Below, in pieces: positions 5,044-11,750 of a stretch of 11,750 bases of DNA. Numbering within the stretch: the stretch's first letter is position 1; each line of letters opens with the position of its first letter. Below the pieces are notes generated by a model. It had not been told where the DNA came from and searched no databases. It worked only from the letters and a program-made list of their open reading frames with translations. The translations under genes were made by a program, and so were the position numbers. This stretch comes from CAZVIJ01 sp964626735 (GTDB taxonomy: Bacteria; Patescibacteriota; Dojkabacteria; JAOAGR01), in contig CAZVIJ010000051.1 of the NCBI GenBank assembly GCA_964626735.1, positions 1 to 11,750 on the forward strand, written 5' to 3'.

Positions 5044-8000
5044 CTATGTCAAACTCGGCCCGCTCGAATATGCTTTCTTGGACTTTCTCGATCTCTTAAC
5101 CACAATGAATGCGAATGTCGCAATACCCGCCAACACGATAAGCTTTATTACCGATACTTTTTGCCCGAGCTGCATATCGACGGTATTCTTGTCCTTCAAT
5201 GTTACCGTCTTGCTGTAGACTTTCGATCCTATCGTTATTTGTGCTGGGTATGTTCCATCGGGTACGTCCTTGAATACTACGACGCCATCGGCATTCGTCA
5301 TGAACTTCCGTTTGATGCTCGTCAACTCGACCGTTGCGCTTTTTGCCGGATTGCCTGCCTCGTCAGTGAGGACAAGGGTCGAACCTTCCGTTGACGTATA
5401 CTGCTTCGTTTTGGGAGTGGAGAAGATGCTGAATAGCGACTTGATCGACTTGCCGAAGTTCGTTTGCGTTTCCTTCATCTCGCGATAGCTGTTCCCCTCG
5501 TTATCCTTTTTAACGTCCGTTTCCTTGGCATCGGTCGGTGACGCTGTCGGCAATGGCGTTGGAGTTACCGTGAGAGAAGGCTCCGGTGTCTCGGATACGG
5601 TGGGTTCTGGTGTAGCCGTTGGTTGTGGAGTTGTCGTAACGCTTGCCGTGTAGCCTACAGAACTTTTGGGAGATGGCGTGGGGGTTGGCGTTAGCGTCGG
5701 AACGGTTGTCGGTTCAGGCGTTGGATTAGGATCATTGAGCGCAACGAAGCAATATCCGTTGTTTCCTGAGTTTGTATTCGTTTCGTTGTAGTAGACGTTT
5801 GCTGATCCAACAGAACAGCCCGATTCCTTGAATGTCGTATAGCGCAGCTTATTGTCGGTTCCATGAAAAGAGCCGGTCCAAGCACTACCTGGCGTATCGC
5901 TCCCAAGAATAATCGGATTACCTGAAGCGCCTTGCAGATTAAAATCGCCGTCGAATGTGAATGTTTGGCCTGCCTTGAAGGTGAGTTTCTTGCCTGCAGT
6001 CGAGGATGATAGTCTATAGAAGTTTGTCGTTCCGGTTACGATGCTTTCGTTTGTGGAGACGAATTGCACGATTCCACTATTGTGAACGAACGTTCCCGAA
6101 TTCGAGAAATTCCTTCCCATGCTTACCATGGTCGCATCGAGTGTTCCTCCCGACTTGAGCGTAAGGTCGCCTGATACGGTGATGTCGTCGTCCCTTCCGT
6201 AGAGGGTTCCGGAAATATCCAGCGCATACGTTACGCCGTTTGCCGCAGTGATGGTGGATTTTACGCCTGATGTCCCAACCGCTTGCAGCGTCTTGCCGCC
6301 GGGGATCGTAAACGTATCGCCGTTTTGCGCCAATTCGAGTTTCTTAGGTGTAGAGGTATCGCCCGACCCGTTATAAGCCGCGAAAGAATAAATATCGTAC
6401 AACGCATAATTTGCCGAACCGCCGCCGTCGATTTTAAATTTCAGGTTAACGCCGTTAGTCATATCGGTGAAAAGCGTACCTGCTGTTGCATCTCCGATAT
6501 CAGAGCCGTTGCGGTAGACATCGAATACTGCCGTTGTTCCGTTGCCTGCCGTTTTGCACAGAAGCGTATAGTAGTACGGACCTCCCGACAGGTCGGCTGC
6601 AGAAATATCGTAGTTGAGGTCAGAATCTTCGGTTCCCGTGCCGTAATAGCCATGGGGAGTAACGTTCGCGGTCCACGAGACGTCGGCGAAATTGTACTTC
6701 GCGTTGGATTCGTCGGCTGGGCTTTCGGTGATATCCGACGGGATTGTGTAATTACCCCAAACTCTCGTCTTGCCGATGATGCCGTTGTCTTTTTTCGAGA
6801 CAAAGTAGGCGCTTGCTTTGCTGCCGCCGTAGACTGAATCCACCGCAATATTAGTCGTGGAATTGAAGCCTCCTGAAGCAGATGAGTCTGCATAGGTTCC
6901 GTCATTGAACCAAACAGCGAGCTTCCCCGCAAACCACCAATCGCTCGTTATGCCGGCAACGCTCGACGGGCTTTTGCCGCCGGGTAAGGAATAGGTATGT
7001 AGATTCGGCAAAGCTACGCTGTTAGTGCCATCCCAACTATCGTTGCTTGCTGAAGAAAATGTACCGTCGTTGTAGAAGGCCGTGAGGTAACCGTAATTCC
7101 AGATGTCCTGCTGCAACCCGATTACCATCGCATACGACTTGCCCGCTGCAACCGTGTACGTACTCGCTGCGGTAAAAGTAACATCACCCGACCCGTTCCA
7201 TCCGGATGCGGTCGCAGCGTACGTACCGTCATTGAAGAACACGGTCAGTATACCCGACCACCAAGATTCTTGGGTGATGCCGACTATCATTGATGGCGAT
7301 TTGCCGGCCGGCAGCGTGTAATTGTATATAGCTTCCTGCTCGATAATACCCTGGTCTATGTTCAGGTTTTGCGATGACACCGAGTATGTTCCGTCGGCGT
7401 AAAATAAACCGAGTATTCCGTTGTACCAATTATCGTAGGCGACGCCCACGATATTAGAAGCAGATTTACCCGGATATACGAATAGTCCTTCATCTCCGTT
7501 CGGTACGGTTGGCGGATTTGTGTAACTGACATTCATCATGTTTACCGAAGACTTGCTATATTTGAGGTTGAAGTCTCCCAACGCATTTGCCTCGGGTTGA
7601 CCGAACTGATCATTTATCACGTAAGCCTGTTGGCTATCGGTCTGTAATCCGTAGCCTACGTTCCCGTATACGGAATTGCCTGAAGTTACTGCCTTCGGAG
7701 CAGAGACGAGCGTGATTCCGTTGCCTTTATTACGGTAGATCGAATTGTCCCTGATGACTGAGTACGAATCGTATGAAAGAAAAATACCATCAGCCTTGTT
7801 ATCGTTTAGCTGGTTTCCGGAAATATAATTGTTGTGGCAACCGTAGAAGAAGATTCCTTGGTATACATTTCCGTAGAGCTTATTGGCGGTAACGGAGTTT
7901 CCATCAGCCGAATCGTTGAAATATAGGCCGTTGTCGCTGTTGAAAACCGTGTTTTGGTTAACTGCATTCGCCCGCGACTGCCGAAGCCGGATAGTCAACC

Positions 8001-9954
8001 CTGTTCTGTAGACCGTATTATTGTTAATCGTGTTCTTATGGGATTGGAAGAGGTAAATTCCCTCGCGATCGTTGAAACTTGCGGTATTTCCGGAAATTGT
8101 ATTGTTCGTTGACGTACCGAACGAGAAACTGGTATTCGTGGCGTTCTCCAGGAAATTGTCGGTAATCGTATTTCCCGTGGAGCCGTTGAATGTCAATCCG
8201 GTTAAGCCATAGGAGATGTAGTTCGAAGTAAACGAGTTATTCGTTGAATTGGCGTAGTTGACGCCGATGTAGTTCTTCAGGAATTGCGAATCATCTACGG
8301 TTGCCCCTTCATTCGCGTTAGCGTGGTTAATTGTATGGAAAACGATTCCCAACTGCGCTGACCTTCCCATATTGCAGACGCTCGCATATTGCATGATCGT
8401 TTCCGAACCGGCTTTCGCGTAGATGTATCCTTCGCCTGATTCGTTCGTTGCGCTGGTGCATGCGGTTCCCGATTCCGCCGTGATGTGGACGAAGTCGAGT
8501 ATTTCGTACGAATCCGCAGCCTTTATGCCGTCGGTGATTTCAAAGGTGTCGTTCGCGGCGATATCGAAAGTATCGGGCTCCGCCATAATGGTGAACGAGT
8601 CGTTATTCGAGCAGGAGGCGTCATTATTGGTGCTGGTTATCAGCTTGTAAAGCTTTGTTGACCCTGTCTTGTCGCGGATGTAGCGTCCGGTTCCTTCGCT
8701 TGAAGTTGCAATAAGCGACGCGGAGTCTGAACAAATTTTCTTGAACGAGCCATCTTGAGAGATCGTTGCTGCAACTGCATCTGCAGATGAGGTATCGCCA
8801 ATCGTCAGGCTTGTACTCGTTGGCACGGCGGTTATTGTGTAAGACCTACCTTTCGCCAAACCGGAAGTTATTTTGATTGATTTGCCGACTTCGGCCGAAG
8901 TAAATGTCTTTCCGGTATCGGTTATCGTCGTTTCGGTCGCAGTCGTAATGTTGCCCGTAAAATCTTTCGAGCCTTGTGCCCTGAAATATCCCGTCGATTC
9001 GACTTCGATACCGGCATCGCTAGCGGTCGCCGTATTCCTGGCATTAAGCCGTACGATCGTATTTTTGTTGAGTAGCAGATTTCCTTGTCCGGCACCGCTT
9101 GTTGACCCTACCGAGATAATGCAATTTGGACAGCTTGGCGTACTTGTATTCGCATTTACGTCGATAATGATCGATTGGCCGTTCGGAAGCAGCGCTGTTT
9201 GCAGGGTAGCCGTTTGCCCGGCTGAGTTCGCGATAAGCGTTTTGCCGTCGATTTCCATGGAATCTCCATTGCCGTTTCCGAGCGTGACGGTACCGTTCCC
9301 GATTACGAGAGCGTCGGTACTGTTGGCAGCAGAAATTCTGATGGAGTCGGTAATCGTCCATGAACCGCCGACGCCGTTGAAAGTTACCTTATTGAACGAG
9401 CTTGTTCCGGTCATCGTGCCGGAAAGCGTATTTCCCGACGTCGTCGAGTTGAAGGCTGCCGTTCCGTTGTTATGGGTAAACGTCCCGTTATTCGCGAAAC
9501 TTCCGCCTATCGTTAAGGTACCCGATGTGGAGGTGAATGTGCCGCTGGTGTTAGAAAAAGATCCGCTGATCGTGATTGAAGCATTGTTGCCGGTGAACGT
9601 TCCTCCCGCTTTAGAAAAACCTCCCGTACCGACCGTGACTCCTACGCCAGCTGCTTGCGTTATTATGCCGGTATAGCCTGAGGCGATCGTAATGCTGTTG
9701 ACGGATGGAGCAGAGTTGATTGTCGCGTTCTTAGTCGAGGTCGTATCGAATACGGCATCGTCAGAGGCTGTGGGCATCGTATCTCCCGACCAGTTCTGTG
9801 CGGTGTTCCAATTGTTGTCGATGCCGCCTCCGTCCCACGTTCTGGTAACAGCCGATGCTTTGGCATGTGCTGCAATGAAGAGATAGGCCGCAAGAAAAAA
9901 TGCCAAAAATAGTATCTTATACACAGGACATCGTTCGAACCTCGTCGGGGCCAT
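5044..9954 (-). CDS. giant secreted surface protein with beta-helix, tandem repeats, stalk and C-terminal anchor
   Basis: A 1636-residue exported, membrane-anchored protein, probably an adhesin or surface-layer component. In order: signal peptide (basic start, hydrophobic 14-29, cleavage near AHA 31 or ASA 35); an N-terminal module with Trp40, Trp49, Asn54-Trp55 and Phe69; beta-strand repeats of the G-x-F...GTF type (110-200); an unassigned Ser/Thr-rich part (200-530) with a CPNC pair (275-278); a right-handed parallel beta-helix rich in N-x-I and GN turns (about 535-775); four to five ~55-residue tandem repeats (about 821-1070); a beta-rich domain (about 1085-1195); a second copy of the GTF-type strands (1260-1320); a Thr/Pro/Glu stalk (1409-1475); an Ig-like, Cna-B or carboxypeptidase-regulatory-like domain (about 1519-1597); and a transmembrane helix (1601-1619) with the basic cytoplasmic tail KRSRKSKK. 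There is no LPxTG motif. The start is the first in-frame ATG after the promoter; a GTG at residue 11 is an alternative. Confidence 0.92.
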   Translation of the reverse strand: MAPTRFERCPVYKILFLAFFLAAYLFIAAHAKASAVTRTWDGGGIDNNWNTAQNWSGDTMPTASDDAVFDTTSTKNATINSAPSVNSITIASGYTGIITQAAGVGVTVGTGGFSKAGGTFTGNNASITISGSFSNTSGTFTSTSGTLTIGGSFANNGTFTHNNGTAAFNSTTSGNTLSGTMTGTSSFNKVTFNGVGGSWTITDSIRISAANSTDALVIGNGTVTLGNGNGDSMEIDGKTLIANSAGQTATLQTALLPNGQSIIIDVNANTSTPSCPNCIISVGSTSGAGQGNLLLNKNTIVRLNARNTATASDAGIEVESTGYFRAQGSKDFTGNITTATETTITDTGKTFTSAEVGKSIKITSGLAKGRSYTITAVPTSTSLTIGDTSSADAVAATISQDGSFKKICSDSASLIATSSEGTGRYIRDKTGSTKLYKLITSTNNDASCSNNDSFTIMAEPDTFDIAANDTFEITDGIKAADSYEILDFVHITAESGTACTSATNESGEGYIYAKAGSETIMQYASVCNMGRSAQLGIVFHTINHANANEGATVDDSQFLKNYIGVNYANSTNNSFTSNYISYGLTGLTFNGSTGNTITDNFLENATNTSFSFGTSTNNTISGNTASFNDREGIYLFQSHKNTINNNTVYRTGLTIRLRQSRANAVNQNTVFNSDNGLYFNDSADGNSVTANKLYGNVYQGIFFYGCHNNYISGNQLNDNKADGIFLSYDSYSVIRDNSIYRNKGNGITLVSAPKAVTSGNSVYGNVGYGLQTDSQQAYVINDQFGQPEANALGDFNLKYSKSSVNMMNVSYTNPPTVPNGDEGLFVYPGKSASNIVGVAYDNWYNGILGLFYADGTYSVSSQNLNIDQGIIEQEAIYNYTLPAGKSPSMIVGITQESWWSGILTVFFNDGTYAATASGWNGSGDVTFTAASTYTVAAGKSYAMVIGLQQDIWNYGYLTAFYNDGTFSSASNDSWDGTNSVALPNLHTYSLPGGKSPSSVAGITSDWWFAGKLAVWFNDGTYADSSASGGFNSTTNIAVDSVYGGSKASAYFVSKKDNGIIGKTRVWGNYTIPSDITESPADESNAKYNFADVSWTANVTPHGYYGTGTEDSDLNYDISAADLSGGPYYYTLLCKTAGNGTTAVFDVYRNGSDIGDATAGTLFTDMTNGVNLKFKIDGGGSANYALYDIYSFAAYNGSGDTSTPKKLELAQNGDTFTIPGGKTLQAVGTSGVKSTITAANGVTYALDISGTLYGRDDDITVSGDLTLKSGGTLDATMVSMGRNFSNSGTFVHNSGIVQFVSTNESIVTGTTNFYRLSSSTAGKKLTFKAGQTFTFDGDFNLQGASGNPIILGSDTPGSAWTGSFHGTDNKLRYTTFKESGCSVGSANVYYNETNTNSGNNGYCFVALNDPNPTPEPTTVPTLTPTPTPSPKSSVGYTASVTTTPQPTATPEPTVSETPEPSLTVTPTPLPTASPTDAKETDVKKDNEGNSYREMKETQTNFGKSIKSLFSIFSTPKTKQYTSTEGSTLVLTDEAGNPAKSATVELTSIKRKFMTNADGVVVFKDVPDGTYPAQITIGSKVYSKTVTLKDKNTVDMQLGQKVSVIKLIVLAGIATFAFIVVKRSRKSKKAYSSGPSLT
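5095..5154 (-). other. C-terminal membrane anchor of the giant surface protein
   Basis: Residues 1601-1620 form a hydrophobic helix (IKLIVLAGIATFAFIVV) followed at once by KRSRKSKK. This is the stop-transfer layout for a protein held in the cytoplasmic membrane with its bulk outside. It replaces a sortase signal, which is absent. Confidence 0.8.
5530..5730 (-). repeat. Thr/Pro/Glu-rich stalk in the giant surface protein
   Basis: Residues about 1409-1475 are built of short units such as TPEPT, TPTPTP and PTATPEP, which form an extended, protease-resistant spacer. It places the large N-terminal part away from the membrane. Such stalks are common in surface proteins of monoderm bacteria, including Patescibacteria. 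Confidence 0.85.
6829..7494 (-). repeat. four to five ~55-residue tandem repeats in the giant surface protein
   Basis: A unit recurs with its GKS-like mark at residues 829-831, 884-886, 938-940 and 993-995, so the spacing is 55, 54 and 55 residues. Each unit has GKS, then VGI or similar, then W-x2-G-x-L, then an aromatic pair and DGTY or DGTF. A decayed fifth unit follows (GGSKAS at 1043-1048, VSKKDNGIIG). The copies differ in DNA sequence, so the duplication is old. I do not recognise the family; blade-like or carbohydrate-binding folds are possible. Confidence 0.85.
7630..8352 (-). other. right-handed parallel beta-helix region (PbH1/NosD-like)
   Basis: Residues about 535-775 are a run of ~22-24-residue coils with Asn-rich turns (NTITDN, NTISGN, NTINNN, NSVTANK, NYISGN, SVIRDN) and GI-F/Y-L strands. 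This pattern marks parallel beta-helix repeats of the NosD/pectate-lyase kind. Catalytic residues of a polysaccharide lyase were not identified, so a structural or binding role is as likely as an enzymatic one. Confidence 0.85.
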
Positions 9955-9956
9955 AG

Positions 9957-9987
9957 TCCATACTAAGTTTTACCTGCAGGATGTCAA
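9957..9987 (-). promoter_or_regulatory. possible promoter of the giant surface-protein gene
   Basis: A perfect -35 hexamer TTGACA lies at 9987-9982 on the minus strand, in the 51-bp gap after trhO. The -10 region is weak: AGTATG at a 17-bp spacing or TATGGA at 19 bp. Transcription would start at about the ATG (9954). Read-through from trhO is also possible, as no terminator is visible in the gap. Confidence 0.35.
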
Positions 9988-10005
9988 TTTTGATAAGCGC
10001 GACTA

Positions 10006-10938
10006 TTAGCTGTCGCCTGGATTTTCATCGGCCAGTTTTTCCTCGAACAGCTGCTTGTCTTTTCTGGGATGTTTGATTTGTCGACATTCATCGCTGCAGC
10101 ATCCTTCATGTTCGCGATAGCAATCGTCGCAGCAGATCATGCGCTTGTTGCATGCTGCATTGAAGCAGTTCTTGTACGAATCGTACGGTTTGCCGCAGAA
10201 CATGCAGCTGGTCAGTATTTTTCTATCCTCGTCCTTGTCGAAAACCATGGTGACCCGGTTGTCGAAAATATACATCGCACCTTCCCATCCGCCTTTCGGA
10301 TACTTCTCTGCATACCGCTGGATTCCTCCGTGCAGTTGGTAGACGTCTTCGAATCCTTCGCGGATCGCGTACGCGGTGAGCTTCTCGCATCGAACCCCTC
10401 CCGTGCAGTAGAAGATGACCTTTTTCTTCTTGAGGGTTTCGAGTTTTTGGATATGTTCGGGGATCTCGCGGAAGTTTTCGATATCGAACGTGATTGCGTT
10501 CTTGAACTTGCCGATCTCCGCCTCGTAATTATTTCTTGCGTCGATGATGTAATACTCTTCGCCGCTTTGCAGAACTTTCTCCATATCGTCCGGGTCGAGG
10601 TAGGTTCCCCTGGGAGCGGTTTGCATATCTATATCCTGTTCGAGACCAAGCGTAACGATCTCAGGTCGGTATTTGACTTTAAGTTTCGGGAACGGCAATA
10701 CCTCGGATTCGCTTTTCTTGAAGTCGATATCGGCTAGATCCGGGCGAGCGGTAACTTCATGTATATATGCGTCGATATCTTCGGGAGTTCCGGCAAGCGT
10801 TCCGTTAATGCCTTCATCGCCGACAAGCACGCGGCCTTGCAAATGGTGCTTCTCGGCGAGCTCTCGCTGCCAGGGAACTATTTCGATCTCCGCGTGATCG
10901 AACGAAACGTATTTGTAGAATAAAATGACCGAATACAT
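10006..10938 (-). CDS. trhO: tRNA uridine 5-hydroxylase TrhO (rhodanese family, YceA-type)
   Basis: The 310-residue protein matches TrhO (YceA/YbfQ), which uses O2 to make 5-hydroxyuridine at the wobble position 34 of tRNAs. An N-terminal UPF0176-type domain (1-95; GRVLVGDEGINGTLAG at 35-50, the family signature) leads into a rhodanese domain (about 115-215) with the catalytic loop CTGGVRCEK; Cys178 is the family's essential Cys. The tail (245-285) has ten Cys residues, including CMFCGK and later CC and CSDEC, a zinc-finger-like cluster typical of this family. The length is slightly below the roughly 350 residues of the E. coli protein. The ATG at 10938 is preceded by TATAAT ending 17 nt upstream, so the leader is about 10 nt and has no Shine-Dalgarno site. 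It lies between two surface-protein genes with no evident functional tie. Confidence 0.93.
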   Translation of the reverse strand: MYSVILFYKYVSFDHAEIEIVPWQRELAEKHHLQGRVLVGDEGINGTLAGTPEDIDAYIHEVTARPDLADIDFKKSESEVLPFPKLKVKYRPEIVTLGLEQDIDMQTAPRGTYLDPDDMEKVLQSGEEYYIIDARNNYEAEIGKFKNAITFDIENFREIPEHIQKLETLKKKKVIFYCTGGVRCEKLTAYAIREGFEDVYQLHGGIQRYAEKYPKGGWEGAMYIFDNRVTMVFDKDEDRKILTSCMFCGKPYDSYKNCFNAACNKRMICCDDCYREHEGCCSDECRQIKHPRKDKQLFEEKLADENPGDS

Positions 10939-10955
10939 ACAGACAAATTCTTTGA

Positions 10956-10961
10956 ATTATA
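10956..10961 (-). promoter_or_regulatory. -10 box of trhO
   Basis: TATAAT on the minus strand (10961-10956) is a consensus -10 box 17 nt before the ATG. The -35 region is only T-rich (TTTTTG at a 16-bp spacing). The leader would be about 10 nt with no Shine-Dalgarno site. Confidence 0.5.
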
Positions 10962-10999
10962 CACTATTTGATCGCTCCAAAAATCGTAAGCGTACACCC

Positions 11000-11027
11000 T
11001 TGTTGTTGGAGCTAATCAAGCTATACT
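11000..11027 (+). promoter_or_regulatory. promoter of the second surface-protein gene
   Basis: TTGTTG (11000-11005), a 16-bp spacer and TATACT (11022-11027) make a reasonable promoter. Transcription would begin near 11034, leaving a leader of about 24 nt to the GTG at 11058. It is divergent from the trhO promoter, with about 40 bp between the two -10 regions' inner ends. Confidence 0.5.
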
Positions 11028-11057
11028 AGCTCAACATAGCATGATCGACTGCCCGAC

Positions 11058-11750
11058 GTGAGCAATAGGTACAAAAAAACGACGCGCGCTTCCGAATTGA
11101 AATATTTGTTGGCAAATTTTGTGAGGAGAAACCGTACCAAGGTTTTGCCCCTACTGATCGTCCTTGTTTTGGCAGTTCCCGCACTTTCGGCCGTTACCTT
11201 GGTGAAAATATTGAACAGCCAGGGTAAGCGGTACATCACGCAAACCAACGCGCAAGGATATTTACCGCAGCATTACGATAATTCGCCTAAAAATCCCGCA
11301 GAGCTTCGGCTGCCCGCGACCAATACGGTATATTGGACAAACGCAAGCGCGGACGGCAAATGGTCGACTTCGGCAAATTGGTCTACCAATAGCGTCCCCG
11401 GAACCAATGACGTGGCAGCATTCACCAGCACGTATTCGGTTGCGAACGTTCTGATCGATACAGCTATCGATGTTGCCGGAATCAATATCGCGAATACGTA
11501 TTCGGGTACCATCTCGTCTGCTGCGGGGTTATGGAATAAAGTCGGTCTCAGCGGATTCGTGATGCAAGGCGGCACGTTTACCATGACTACGTACGAAATG
11601 GATGTGAAGGGGAACTTCAGCCATTCGGGAGGGACGTTCAACGGCAACGGCGGTACGTTGAGCTTCAATGATTTTTCCGGGTCGAGCTCTTTTACCTCGT
11701 CGCAGGCATCCATCGCCGCGACGCTTTACGTTAGCAAGGGAGGATATACC
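11058..11750 (+). CDS. secreted surface protein, N-terminal part (runs off the window)
   Basis: An open frame runs from GTG 11058 to the right edge (231 codons seen). A basic N-terminus with RRNRTK (23-28) leads into a hydrophobic helix (about 29-49), which is a signal-anchor or long signal peptide. After a polar linker comes a module with Trp93, Trp102, Asn107-Trp108, Pro114 and Phe122, whose spacing matches Trp40, Trp49, Asn54-Trp55, Pro61 and Phe69 of the giant protein exactly. Then come G-x-F...GTF...GTLSF strands like those of the giant protein. It is therefore a paralogue in the same class of beta-rich exported proteins. The start is uncertain: TAG at 11037-11039 blocks the frame upstream, the ATG at 11041 is out of frame and hits TGA after six codons, and GTG 11058 is the first usual start codon. 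The rest of the gene is not visible. Confidence 0.8.
   Translation, partial: MSNRYKKTTRASELKYLLANFVRRNRTKVLPLLIVLVLAVPALSAVTLVKILNSQGKRYITQTNAQGYLPQHYDNSPKNPAELRLPATNTVYWTNASADGKWSTSANWSTNSVPGTNDVAAFTSTYSVANVLIDTAIDVAGINIANTYSGTISSAAGLWNKVGLSGFVMQGGTFTMTTYEMDVKGNFSHSGGTFNGNGGTLSFNDFSGSSSFTSSQASIAATLYVSKGGYT

Noticed and set aside
6283..6837. A 184-codon open frame on the + strand
   Set aside because: It is antisense to the giant protein, Arg/Cys-rich and without recognisable motifs.
8873..9676. A 267-codon open frame on the + strand inside the giant surface-protein gene
   Set aside because: It is antisense to a clearly coding signal-peptide and beta-strand region; its Val/Pro/Leu-rich composition is the mirror of Ser/Thr/Asn/Gly codons on the other strand, and it has no domain.
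10069..10737. A 222-codon open frame on the + strand opposite trhO
   Set aside because: The minus-strand frame carries the full TrhO family motifs, so this is an antisense shadow.
11041..11061. ATG at 11041 as the start of the second surface protein
   Set aside because: It is out of frame with the open frame and meets TGA after six codons.
11273..11713. A 146-codon minus-strand frame at the right edge
   Set aside because: The + strand frame here has the conserved surface-protein module with exact spacing to its paralogue.

Overview
The window looks like chromosomal DNA from a small-genome, Gram-positive-like bacterium, most likely a member of the Candidate Phyla Radiation (Patescibacteria). 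The reasons are a very large exported protein with a TPEPT-type stalk and a C-terminal membrane anchor, single-domain response regulators with no output domain, tight packing (no gap above about 120 bp), and strong TATAAT-type boxes lying directly against start codons with few Shine-Dalgarno sites. The standard bacterial code fits: stops are mostly TAA, with one TAG and one TGA, and no gene needs TGA read through. The phylum call is inference from gene content and style; no rRNA or marker gene is present.

Layout. 1-97: 3' end of an unidentified + strand gene. 217-681 (+): small membrane-anchored FMN-binding-domain protein. 711-2609 (-): signalling operon, transcribed as CheY-like regulator, second CheY-like regulator, then a soluble PAS histidine kinase. 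2720-3148 (+): a divergently transcribed, degenerate receiver-domain protein. 3119-9954 (-): a 1636-residue surface protein, a 54-residue exported peptide that is easily missed, an M50 (site-2) protease and a DHH/DHHA1 phosphoesterase, arranged with short gaps or overlaps and probably an operon. 10006-10938 (-): tRNA hydroxylase TrhO (rhodanese family). 11058 to the end (+): the start of a second surface protein, whose N-terminal domain matches that of the large one. No tRNA, rRNA, CRISPR array, insertion sequence or phage gene was seen.

How the parts may fit together. Most of the coding DNA serves the cell surface. Two paralogous secreted proteins flank trhO. The larger one carries a beta-helix, four to five tandem ~55-residue repeats, a Thr/Pro stalk, an Ig-like domain and a membrane anchor, a plan typical of adhesins. 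It is followed by a short signal-peptide-bearing peptide and an intramembrane protease, which suggests, without proving, a link between surface display and membrane proteolysis. The kinase with two or three stand-alone receivers makes a small phosphorelay without a DNA-binding output in view.

The points most worth a second look are the unannotated 54-codon gene, the novel-looking tandem repeat, the paralogous surface-protein pair and the repeated leaderless or near-leaderless gene starts.
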